Assembly (NCBI RefSeq): GCF_015910445.1
Contig: NZ_CP048882.1
Location: 1,736,001-1,800,000 of the forward strand
DNA: 64,000 nt
From: Streptomyces bathyalis
Lineage (GTDB): Bacteria; Actinomycetota; Actinomycetes; Streptomycetales; Streptomycetaceae
Direction: 5' to 3'
This document shows, in pieces, positions 54,028-61,832 of this stretch; the first letter of the stretch is position 1, and every line of letters begins with the position of its first letter. The translations under genes and the position numbers were made by a program. The notes under the pieces are model-generated. The model had not been told where the DNA came from. It ran no database searches and saw only the letters and a program-made list of their open reading frames with translations.

Positions 54028-54947
54028 GCAGACCCTGGAATCCGTACGGCGTGAAGAATCTGTGCGAGGCCGATGGCCGGTCCGTAATCCGGCTGTCCGG
54101 CCCCGCTGACCTGCCGTACGGTTCCAGTATTCGGGTACTTCGGAACTCCACTCCGGACTCCCGGCCCGAGCCTGGCTCTCCCCAAGACAGGTTCGGTCGT
54201 GCCCTGGCGCACGCTCCTCACCGATCGGGGGACCGTCGGCTCCACACCCCCCGGGGCTTGCGGAATGCCGGTCGCTACGGCCGCTCCGGAACTTTCCCCC
54301 CTGTTCCGGGGCGGTCGGTCTTTCACCTCACCCTCTGCGCGCTCTGCTGCGTGCTCTTCGCCCTGGTCACCTGGCAGGTCGCCGTCGGCGGTCCGCTCGT
54401 CGGAGCCGACATGTGGCTGGGGAACGCGCTCCAGCGCACCTCACCTCCCGACGCCGTGGCCGAGGCCTGCGCGGATCTGGGCAACCTCGTGGTGGCCGTC
54501 CCGGTGCTCGTCGCGGCGATGACGTACGCCCTGGTGACGGGAGGTGCGCGCCGCTGGCTGCCGCCGTTGTGCCTGGCGCTGGCGCTGGCCTTCACCGCCC
54601 TCGCCGTCACCGTCGTGAAGTTGTGGCTCGGCAGGCCGGGACCGCCCGGCGGCACCAACTACTACCCGTCGGGCCACACCGCCACGGCGGCCGTCGCCTT
54701 CGGCGGTGCGGCTCTGCTCTTCTCGCTGACGGTCCGGCGGCCTCCGTACTGGCCGCTGCCCGCCGCGGCCGCGCTGCTCACCCTGGCGTGCAGTGCGGGC
54801 CTGGTGTGGCGTGGCTACCACTGGCCGCTGGACGTGGTGGCCAGCTGGTGCCTGAGCTGGGTGGTGCTCACATCGGCGGCGGCGCTCATGCTGCGGGGTC
54901 TGCGGCGGCAACGACCGGGCAAGGGCGGTGCTCCGCAGAGGAGTTGA
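54024..54947 (+). CDS. PAP2-family membrane phosphatase
   Basis: An integral membrane phosphatase with the PAP2 motifs: KLWLGRPGPPG (motif 1, with a Gly where a second Arg is usual), YYPSGHTATAAVAFGG (PSGH), and VWRGYHWPLDVVASW (motif 3, shortened before the His). Five or six helices are visible from about residue 110. The N-terminal 100 residues from the GTG at 54024, which overlaps the gabT stop (GTGA), are low-complexity and unlike the family. Translation may really start later, but no good internal start was found. Substrate probably a lipid or isoprenoid phosphate. Confidence 0.75.
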   Translation: MSRPWNPYGVKNLCEADGRSVIRLSGPADLPYGSSIRVLRNSTPDSRPEPGSPQDRFGRALAHAPHRSGDRRLHTPRGLRNAGRYGRSGTFPPVPGRSVFHLTLCALCCVLFALVTWQVAVGGPLVGADMWLGNALQRTSPPDAVAEACADLGNLVVAVPVLVAAMTYALVTGGARRWLPPLCLALALAFTALAVTVVKLWLGRPGPPGGTNYYPSGHTATAAVAFGGAALLFSLTVRRPPYWPLPAAAALLTLACSAGLVWRGYHWPLDVVASWCLSWVVLTSAAALMLRGLRRQRPGKGGAPQRS

Positions 54948-55005
54948 GGGACCGTCGCGAGACACCGGGCGGTGGCGGGTCCTCGGCGCCGCGGTGGGCG
55001 CGGAG

Positions 55006-55080
55006 CCGTACGCCGGACCGCAGAACCGCGGCCGCAGGGGGGGAGAAGCGGCCGCGCGGGAGGGACGGTCCGGCGTACGG
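55006..55080. terminator. Nested double hairpin between PAP2 and C39 genes
   Basis: An outer perfect 15-base repeat (55006-55020 with 55066-55080) encloses a perfect inner 9-base repeat (CGCGGCCGC at 55027-55035 with GCGGCCGCG at 55048-55056). It lies between converging genes and can stop both. Confidence 0.8.
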
Positions 55081-55101
55081 GGTCTTCGTGGCGTCTCCGC
55101 G

Positions 55102-55809
55102 TCAGGCCGCGTAGCCCTTCGGCGGGATCAGGGACGCGAGCTGGTCGAAGGAGAGCCAGTAGATCTGGTTGCCCGAGAAGGAGGCCGGATCGGCTATGAG
55201 CACGCTGCTGTTGGCGTCGTCGTAGCCGATGACCGTGAAGTAGTGGTAGATCGTCTGGTCCGGCGGGTATCCGGGCGGCTGGTTGCCGGGCGGCGCGACG
55301 ATGTTGGTGACGAGCGGCAGGTTGCTGTCGATCCCTGCCGTGATGTCCTGCCACAGCAGGTCCTTCTGCTGCTGTGACGGAGGATCGTCGGGCATGTACT
55401 TCGACTCGTAGTCGCTGCTGCCGAGGTTGGCGTTGAGCACGCCCGTGACCTGGCTGATGTCGTCGGTGCCGTTCTCGGTGGTCCCCAGCTGCACCGCCAG
55501 ATCAGCCTGACTCGGCGGCGCGATGCGCGCGGAGAGCGCGATGCGGGTCGCGGCGGGGCCGCACCAGTAGCCGGTCTCCTGGACCTGGTACTCGACCTCG
55601 AGGGTCTTGGACGCCTTGGTCTCGCTCGCCTTCGTGTGCAGCAGCGAGCCGTCGCGGCGCACCTCGACGGGTGCCGCGGACGCTCCCGGCTCGGCAGCGA
55701 CACGTGAGACGGCGGCCCCGTGGGACTCGTCGGCGATCGCCAGTCCGGGGGCCGCCAGCACTCCCGTGGCTGTCAGCGCCACGGTCACTGCCATGGATCT
55801 GAGACGCAT
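55102..55809 (-). CDS. Secreted C39-like cysteine peptidase
   Basis: A 235-residue exported protein with a Sec signal (MRLRSMAVTVALTATGVLA then AAPGLAIA). The mature part has the C39 pattern: QVQETGYWCGPAATRIAL with Gln and Cys, YHYFTVIGYDD with His, and IADPAS with Asp. This set is typical of papain-like C39 peptidases. There is no transporter fused or nearby, so it is not a bacteriocin exporter; a wall or extracellular protein target is likely. The ATG at 55809 has a strong GGAGGAGAA site five to six bases before it. Confidence 0.85.
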   Translation of the reverse strand: MRLRSMAVTVALTATGVLAAPGLAIADESHGAAVSRVAAEPGASAAPVEVRRDGSLLHTKASETKASKTLEVEYQVQETGYWCGPAATRIALSARIAPPSQADLAVQLGTTENGTDDISQVTGVLNANLGSSDYESKYMPDDPPSQQQKDLLWQDITAGIDSNLPLVTNIVAPPGNQPPGYPPDQTIYHYFTVIGYDDANSSVLIADPASFSGNQIYWLSFDQLASLIPPKGYAA

Positions 55810-55963
55810 TCAACTTCTCCTCCGTGGGGGGTGGTTGAGGGGAGCATGCCACCACGGAGGTGCACGGGGCAGAGGTCTACACATGTTTCACCGGCGCCAC
55901 CAGTGAAGACGCATGCCCGCCCCGTGCTTGAGCGGGTCTGCCGTCGGTTCTCGGCAGCCAACT

Positions 55964-56058
55964 GTCAGCGTCAGCTGTCAGGCCTCAGCTTCCAGGTGAC
56001 AGGTGATCTGGCACCTGTCACCTGTCACCCGTCACCTGCCTGTCAGCTGTCAGCTGTC
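55964..56058. repeat. Dense GTCAGCTGTC / CACCTGTCACC repeat block with a hairpin
   Basis: About 95 bases are built almost entirely from variants of TGTCAG(CTG) and CACCTGTCACC. CAGGTGACAGGTG (55993-56005) and CACCTGTCACCTG (56012-56024) form a perfect 13-base hairpin, which follows the oxidoreductase stop and may be its terminator. The flanking CAGCTGTCAG copies on both sides almost pair with each other too. Confidence 0.65.
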
Positions 56059-57507
56059 GAAGCCCATCCCCGCCGCGTCCATCGCTTTCAGCCACAGGTT
56101 GCGGCGGCCTCCCCGGGCGTCCGCGCGCGAGAGCGACCACTGCGTCAGCGCGATCCCGGCCCAGCGAACCGGCTCCGGCGGGAACGGCAGCGGCTTCTTG
56201 CGCACCAGCGTCAACGCCGTGCGCTCCGTCGAATCACCGCTGAGCAGATCGAGCATCACCTCTGCCCCGAAGCGCGTCGCCCCCACGCCCAGTCCCGTGT
56301 AGCCGGCGGCGTACGCGACGCGCCCCCGGTGCGCCGTGCCGAAGAAGGGCGAGAAACGGGAGCAGGTGTCGATGACACCGCCCCACGCGTGGGTGAAGCG
56401 CAGACCCCTCAACTGCGGGAAGGTGTCGAAGAAGTGGCCCGCCAGCGTGCGGAACGTCTCGGGCCGCTGGTCGAACTCGGCGGCGATCCTGCTGCCGTAG
56501 TGGTACAGGACGTCGTAACCGCCCCACAGGATGCGGTCGTCGGCGGTCAGCCGGAAGTAGTGGAAGTGGTTGGCGCTGTCCGCGAGTCCCTGCCGGCCCT
56601 CCCAGCCGATCTCTGCCCGCTGCCGCTCGTCCAGCGGCTCGGTCATCAGCGCGTAGTCGTAGACGGGAACGATGTAGGGGCGCAGCCTCCGCAGCAGCGA
56701 GGGAAAGGCGTTGGTGGCGAGGGCGACCTGCTGGGTGCGGACGCGGCCGTAGGGGGTGCCCATGGTCACCGCGTCGTCGTCGGCGCTCAGTCCGCGCACC
56801 GGCGTGTACTCGTAGATGCGTACGCCCGCCTCCACACATGCCCGCTTGAGTCCCCACGCGAGCTTCGCCGGGTTGAGCATAGCCACGCTCTGGCGGAACC
56901 ACAGTCCGGCAAGGAAGGACGGCGAGTCGACCTGCTCGCGTACCGCTGCGCCGTCGAGGAAGGTCACGCGGTCGGCGAACCCGTGCCGGCGCGCCTGAGC
57001 CGCGGCTTCCCGGAGCTCGGCCACCTGGTGCGGCTGGGTGGCCAGTTCGATCTCGCCGGTGCGTTCGAAGTCGCAGTCGATGCCGTGGCGCCGTACGGCT
57101 CCCTCGATGGCGTCGAGGTTGGCGAGCCCGAGGCGCTCCAGCTTCTCGATCTCGTCGGGCCACCGGGCGAGACCGTTGGCGAATCCGTGGGTGAGGGAGG
57201 CGTCGCAGAACCCGCCGTTGCGTCCGGACGCGGCCCACCCGGTCTCCTTGCCCTCCAGCAGGACCACGTCGCGGGACGGGTCGCGCTCCTTCGCGATGAG
57301 CGCCGTCCACAGGCCGCTGTATCCGCCGCCGACGACGGCCAGGTCGCACCGGGTCTCCCCGGCCAGGGAGGGCAGCGCAGCGGGACGGCGCTCCGGGTCG
57401 TCCAGCCAGAAGGGCACGGGCCGCGCGCCCGCGAGCGCCCGGGCGGCTTCGGCCTCCCGCTCGCCGTCTGCCGACCCGGAGCGGGATCTGTCGGGCGGTG
57501 CGCTCAC
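56050..57507 (-). CDS. FAD-dependent oxidoreductase, PuuB-like
   Basis: A 485-residue DAO-family flavoprotein. The nucleotide fold reads CDLAVVGGGYSGLWTALIAKE, then ETGWAASGRNGGFCDASLTHG typical of gamma-glutamylputrescine oxidases, and the C-terminal YTGLGVGATRFG. It should oxidise an amine (glutamyl-putrescine or a relative) to an aldehyde with H2O2 release. The GTG at 57507 overlaps the potC stop by four bases (GTGA), so it belongs to the pot operon. No signal peptide. In S. coelicolor a PuuB-like gene sits in the same position. Confidence 0.88.
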   Translation of the reverse strand: MSAPPDRSRSGSADGEREAEAARALAGARPVPFWLDDPERRPAALPSLAGETRCDLAVVGGGYSGLWTALIAKERDPSRDVVLLEGKETGWAASGRNGGFCDASLTHGFANGLARWPDEIEKLERLGLANLDAIEGAVRRHGIDCDFERTGEIELATQPHQVAELREAAAQARRHGFADRVTFLDGAAVREQVDSPSFLAGLWFRQSVAMLNPAKLAWGLKRACVEAGVRIYEYTPVRGLSADDDAVTMGTPYGRVRTQQVALATNAFPSLLRRLRPYIVPVYDYALMTEPLDERQRAEIGWEGRQGLADSANHFHYFRLTADDRILWGGYDVLYHYGSRIAAEFDQRPETFRTLAGHFFDTFPQLRGLRFTHAWGGVIDTCSRFSPFFGTAHRGRVAYAAGYTGLGVGATRFGAEVMLDLLSGDSTERTALTLVRKKPLPFPPEPVRWAGIALTQWSLSRADARGGRRNLWLKAMDAAGMGFDS

Positions 57508-58394
57508 GCCTGCCTCCTGCGCCGGCCGGCGGCGATCTGCCCGCCGAGGACGATCGCCACCGCGATCAGGAACATGGCCGTGCCGATGACGTTCACCTGC
57601 ACGGGGACGCCGCGCTGCGCCGCGCCCCAGACGAACATCGGGAAAGTGACGGTCGAGGGACCGGCGTTGAACTGGGTGATGATGAAGTCGTCGAAGGAGA
57701 GCGCGAAGCTGAGCATCGCCCCCGCCGCGATGCCCGGCGCGGCCAGCGGCAGCGTGACCCGCAGGAACGTCTGTACCGGCCCCGCGTACAGGTCGCGCGC
57801 CGCCTCCTCCAGGCGCGGATCCATGCTCATCACGCGCGCCTTCACGGCGACGACCACGAAGCTCAGGCAGAACATGATGTGGGCGATGAGGATCGTGACG
57901 AAGCCGAAGGCGACCCGGGTGTTGAGGAAGAGCGTGCCGAGCGAGGCACCCATGACGACCTCGGGCATCGCCATCGGCAGGAAGATCAGCGCATTGCCGG
58001 TGCCCTTGCCGCGGAAGCGGTAGCGGGCGAGGGCGAATGCGGCGAACGTGCCGAACGCGGTGGCCACCAGCGTGGACAGCACGGCGATCTGGAGGCTCAG
58101 CCCGAGGGATCCGCACATGTCGGCGACGCCGCACGGGTCGGTCCAGGCGTCCGTGGAGAAGGCGCGCCAGTCGTAGTTGAAGCGTCCCGCCGGCTTGTTG
58201 AAGGAGAAGAGCATCACCACCACGTTCGGCAGCAGCAGATACAGCAGTGATGCCGCTCCGGCGAGGACGACGGCGTGGCGGCGCAGCCGGCGCAGCGGCG
58301 CGAGCGCCGGGGAGCCCCCGGCGGGAGCCGGTGAACCACCCGCTGAACCACCCTTGGTCCGGGAGGAGTTGTCGATGTGCGTTCCGGTGGCCAT
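57504..58394 (-). CDS. potC: Polyamine ABC transporter permease (PotC-like)
   Basis: A 296-residue permease with six helices and the EAA loop EEAARDLYAGPVQTFLRVTLP. The start MATGTHIDNSSRTKGG is hydrophilic, followed by helix 1 (VVLAGAASLLYLLLP). It pairs with the upstream PotB-like permease to form the membrane channel. The ATG at 58394 overlaps the potB stop by one base (TGATG); a GTG at 58397 is possible. The stop overlaps the oxidoreductase GTG. Confidence 0.93.
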   Translation of the reverse strand: MATGTHIDNSSRTKGGSAGGSPAPAGGSPALAPLRRLRRHAVVLAGAASLLYLLLPNVVVMLFSFNKPAGRFNYDWRAFSTDAWTDPCGVADMCGSLGLSLQIAVLSTLVATAFGTFAAFALARYRFRGKGTGNALIFLPMAMPEVVMGASLGTLFLNTRVAFGFVTILIAHIMFCLSFVVVAVKARVMSMDPRLEEAARDLYAGPVQTFLRVTLPLAAPGIAAGAMLSFALSFDDFIITQFNAGPSTVTFPMFVWGAAQRGVPVQVNVIGTAMFLIAVAIVLGGQIAAGRRRRQA

Positions 58395-59362
58395 CACACC
58401 AGTTCCTCCGTTCCGGCCTTGCGCATATAGACACTCACCACGATCAGGATGATCGCCATGAGGATGAACGACATGGCGGCTGCCGCCGGGTAGTCGAGGA
58501 CATTGAGGAACTGCTTCTGGATGGCGTTGCCGACCATCTGCGTGTTCGGCGAGCCCAGCAGCTGGGCGTTGATGTAGTCGCCCGAGGCGGGGATGAAGGT
58601 CAGCAGCGTTCCCGCCACAACTCCGGGAAGGGACAGCGGGAAGGTCACCTTGCGGAAGACCGTCGCCGGCTTCGCGTACAGGTCCCGCGCCGCCTCGTGC
58701 AGCGAGAGATCGATCCGCTCCAGGGAGCTGTAGAGCGGGAGGATCATGAACGGCAGGAAGTTGTACGTCAGTCCGCACACCACCGCGAGCGGCGTCGCCA
58801 GGAGCCTGTCGTCCCCGGTCAGGCCCAACTGGCTGGTGACGTCCAGGATGTGTACCGACTTCAGCACGCTCACGACCGGCCCGGCGTCCGAGAGGATCGT
58901 CTTCCAGGCGAGTGTGCGGATGAGGAAGCTGGTGAAGAAGGGCGCGATGACCATCACCAGCAGCAGCCCGCGCCACCGCCCCGCACGGAACGCGATCATG
59001 TACGCGAGCGGATAGCCGATGAGCAGGCACAGCAGGGTCGCCGTGGCGGCGTAGAGGAACGAGCGCAGGAAGTGCGGCGCGTAGGTCGCCAGCGCGTCGG
59101 TGTAGTTGGTGAAGTCCCAGGTGACGCGGAAGCCTTCCTCCAGGCTGCCGCTCTGCACGGACGTCGACGCCTGGTAGAAGAACGGCGCGACGAAGAAGAC
59201 GGCGAGCCACAGCCCTGCCGGAAGCAGCAGCCAGTACGGCGTGAGGCGGCGCCGGGAGCGGGCGGATGTGCCCGCGCCGTCGGACGGCCCGGAGGAGTCC
59301 GCCGGTCCGGCGGGCCCGGGCGGCGGTGAGGCGCCCGCGGACGCCGGAAGGGTCGTCGTCAC
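58394..59362 (-). CDS. potB: Polyamine ABC transporter permease (PotB-like)
   Basis: A 322-residue permease. After a Pro/Ser/Gly-rich start of about 38 residues, six helices follow (first at PYWLLLPAGLWLAVFFVAPFF). The EAA loop is HEAARDLYAKPATVFRKVTFPL. The GTG at 59362 overlaps the potA stop (GTGA) with GGAGGAGG ahead in the end of potA. It forms the channel with PotC. Confidence 0.93.
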   Translation of the reverse strand: MTTTLPASAGASPPPGPAGPADSSGPSDGAGTSARSRRRLTPYWLLLPAGLWLAVFFVAPFFYQASTSVQSGSLEEGFRVTWDFTNYTDALATYAPHFLRSFLYAATATLLCLLIGYPLAYMIAFRAGRWRGLLLVMVIAPFFTSFLIRTLAWKTILSDAGPVVSVLKSVHILDVTSQLGLTGDDRLLATPLAVVCGLTYNFLPFMILPLYSSLERIDLSLHEAARDLYAKPATVFRKVTFPLSLPGVVAGTLLTFIPASGDYINAQLLGSPNTQMVGNAIQKQFLNVLDYPAAAAMSFILMAIILIVVSVYMRKAGTEELV

Positions 59363-60495
59363 AGCGCCTCCTCCACCGTGCCGGCGTCGGCGTCCTGTGC
59401 GGCGTCCAGCGCGAAGGTGTGTGCGGGACGCCAGCTCAGTACGACTTCGGCGCCGGGCGTCAGACGCGCGTCCCTCTCCAAGTTCTGCTCGTAGACGCTG
59501 AATTCGGGGCACACGGGGCTGTCGATGACGTACTGGAGGGAGACGCCGAGGTAGCCGGCGTCGCGTATGCGCCCGGTGAGCCGGTTGTCCGTGCTGTTGC
59601 CCCCGGCGCCGGCGTCCTCGGCGTGTGTGAGCGAGATCTTCTCGGGACGTACGCCCACCAGCACCTTGCCGCCCGCCTGCGGGTCGTCGACTGCGCACCG
59701 GTCCACGGGCAGCCGCATCACGTCGTCGGAGGCGACGGCCTTCAGCACCAGGTCCTCGCCCTTGGCCTCGGTGATCTCCGCCTCGATGAGGTTGGAGGTG
59801 CCCAGGAAGTTGGCGACGAACGTGGAGCGGGGCCGCTCGTAGAGCTCGTCGGGCGGGCCGAGTTGCTCGACGCGTCCCCCGTTCATGACGGCCACGGTGT
59901 CGGCCATCGTCATGGCCTCCTCCTGGTCGTGCGTGACGTGGACGAAGGTGATGCCGACCTCCGTCTGGATGCGCTTGAGCTCCAGCTGCATCTGCCGGCG
60001 CAGCTTGAGGTCGAGCGCGCCGAGCGGCTCGTCCAGCAGCAGCACCTGCGGCCGGTTGATCAACGCACGTGCGAGAGCGACGCGTTGCTGCTGCCCGCCG
60101 GAGAGCTGACGCGGCTTGCGCTTGGCCAGCTGGCCCAGCTCGACGAGTTCCAGCATCTCCTCGACCTGCTTGCGCACGGACTTGATGCCGCGGCGGCGCA
60201 GTCCGAACGCGACGTTCTCCGCCACGTCGAGGTGCGGGAAGAGGGCGTAGTTCTGGAAGACGGTGTTCACGGGGCGCTTGTGCGGCGGCAGCCCGGTGAT
60301 GTCCTCCTCGCCGAGCCGGATGCTGCCGCCCGTCGGCTCCTCGAGCCCGGCGATCATGCGCAGGGTCGTGGTCTTGCCGCAGCCGGAAGCGCCGAGCAGC
60401 GCGAAGAAGGAGCCTTCAGGGATGGTCAGGTCCAGGGGATGTACGGCGGTGAAGTCGCCGAAGACCTTGCTGATTCCGGTGAGCGTGATCGTCAT
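59359..60495 (-). CDS. potA: Polyamine ABC transporter ATPase (PotA-like)
   Basis: A 378-residue ABC ATPase with Walker A LLGASGCGKTTTLRM, Q-loop FQNYALFPHLDVAENVAFG, signature LSGGQQQRVALARAL, Walker B VLLLDEPLGALD and a switch HVTHDQEEAM, then a TOBE-type C-terminal domain. It powers PotB-PotC. The ATG at 60495 lies 12 bases after the potD stop. A CUT-type sugar ATPase would look alike; the polyamine call rests on the neighbours. Confidence 0.95.
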   Translation of the reverse strand: MTITLTGISKVFGDFTAVHPLDLTIPEGSFFALLGASGCGKTTTLRMIAGLEEPTGGSIRLGEEDITGLPPHKRPVNTVFQNYALFPHLDVAENVAFGLRRRGIKSVRKQVEEMLELVELGQLAKRKPRQLSGGQQQRVALARALINRPQVLLLDEPLGALDLKLRRQMQLELKRIQTEVGITFVHVTHDQEEAMTMADTVAVMNGGRVEQLGPPDELYERPRSTFVANFLGTSNLIEAEITEAKGEDLVLKAVASDDVMRLPVDRCAVDDPQAGGKVLVGVRPEKISLTHAEDAGAGGNSTDNRLTGRIRDAGYLGVSLQYVIDSPVCPEFSVYEQNLERDARLTPGAEVVLSWRPAHTFALDAAQDADAGTVEEAL

Positions 60496-60507
60496 GGCCG
60501 ATGCCCC

Positions 60508-61761
60508 CTAGGCGCCGATGAGTTTGGCGAACTTGTTCTCGTAGCGGGCCTGTTCCTTGTCGGACATCGGCCGGAAGGCCTTGCCGCGCGCTGCGGTCTT
60601 GGCATCGGGGAAGATCAGCGGGTCCTCTGCGAGGTCCTTGTCGATCTTCTCCATCTCGGCCTTGGCTCCGGAGACCGGGCAGATGTAATTGACCCAGGCG
60701 GTCAGTTCTGCGGCCACCTTGGGGTCGTAGTAGTAGTTGATCAACTCCTCGGCGTTCGCCCGGTGCCGTGCCTTGGCGGGTACGAGCAGGTCGTCCGTAG
60801 CGAAGCGGTAGCCGCTCTCCGGGATGGCGAACTCGATGTCCGGGTTGTCGAGCTTCAGCTGCACGACGTCGCCCGCCCAGGCCAGACATGCGGCGATGTC
60901 GCCCGAACTCAGCTCGTCGATGTAGTCGTTGCCGCTGAAGCGTCGCAACTGCTTACGGTCCACGGCCTTCTGTATCCGGGCGATGGCCCTGTCGAAGTCG
61001 TCGCCGTCGAACTTCTCCGGATCGATGCCGAGGTCCAGCATCGTCATCCCGACGGTGTCGGTCATCTCGGTGAGCATGGACACCTTGCCCTTGAGCGACT
61101 CGTCCTCCAGAAGCTGGCTGACGCTGGTGACCTTCTTCCCACCCGTGGCCTTCTTGTTGTACGCGACGACGCAGGCGATGCCCGCCCACGGGTAGCTGTA
61201 CTGCCGTCCCGGGTCCTGCGCGGCCGTACGGAAGCGGTCCTCCACGTTGGCCACCGCGTTGGGCATACGGGCGGGGTCCAGACGCTGCGCCCAGCCCTGG
61301 CGGATCAGGCGCCCGGCCATCCAATCAGTGAGGCAGACCAGGTCGCGGCCTGTGTCCTGGCCGGCAGCGAGCTGGGGCTTGATCTTGCCGTAGAACTCGT
61401 TGTTGTCGTTGATGTCCTCGACGTACTTGACCTTGATGCCGTGCTGCCGCTCGAAGCGGTCCAGCGTGGGGCGCTTCTTCTTGTTCTTGTCGTCGACGTC
61501 TATGTACAGCGGCCAGTTGGCGAAGTTGAGGACGCGTTCCTTCTTGGAGTGGTCGGGGGTGTCCTCGGGGTCGTTGCCGCCGCGGCTGCCCTCGGCGGGC
61601 GGTATGCCGCAGGCGGCGAGCGCCGCACCGCCCATGGCCAGGGAGCCGAGGCGCAGCAGCCGGCGGCGGCTCATGGCCGCGCGTCCACTGGTCAGGCTCC
61701 GTTCCCAGGCCTTGCGCACGGGGTCGGGCAAGCCTTCGTACAGCTGCGGGTCCAGGTCCAT
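60508..61761 (-). CDS. potD: Polyamine-binding lipoprotein (PotD-like)
   Basis: A 417-residue extracytoplasmic binding protein. The signal is Tat-type: SRRRLLRLGSLAMGG at residues 31-45 with the lipobox AAC at Cys51, preceded by an unusual 30-residue cytoplasmic arm. The mature part has VLNFANWPLYIDVDD and LVCLTDWMAGRLIRQGW, both typical of PotD/PotF. It captures putrescine or spermidine for the PotABC pump. It is the first gene of the pot operon, with GGAAGG before the ATG at 61761. The long N-terminal arm, with no other start that fits, is odd. Confidence 0.93.
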   Translation of the reverse strand: MDLDPQLYEGLPDPVRKAWERSLTSGRAAMSRRRLLRLGSLAMGGAALAACGIPPAEGSRGGNDPEDTPDHSKKERVLNFANWPLYIDVDDKNKKKRPTLDRFERQHGIKVKYVEDINDNNEFYGKIKPQLAAGQDTGRDLVCLTDWMAGRLIRQGWAQRLDPARMPNAVANVEDRFRTAAQDPGRQYSYPWAGIACVVAYNKKATGGKKVTSVSQLLEDESLKGKVSMLTEMTDTVGMTMLDLGIDPEKFDGDDFDRAIARIQKAVDRKQLRRFSGNDYIDELSSGDIAACLAWAGDVVQLKLDNPDIEFAIPESGYRFATDDLLVPAKARHRANAEELINYYYDPKVAAELTAWVNYICPVSGAKAEMEKIDKDLAEDPLIFPDAKTAARGKAFRPMSDKEQARYENKFAKLIGA

Positions 61762-61832
61762 CGGTGGCTGCCTTCCGGTTGATGGAGGGGAAGGGAGTTC
61801 GGGTGGGTGTGAGCAGGCGGCGGGCCGGCGGT

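Noticed and set aside
55102..55809. C39 peptidase as part of a bacteriocin export system
   Set aside because: There is a Sec signal and no ABC transporter or precursor peptide nearby, so it is a stand-alone secreted peptidase-like protein.
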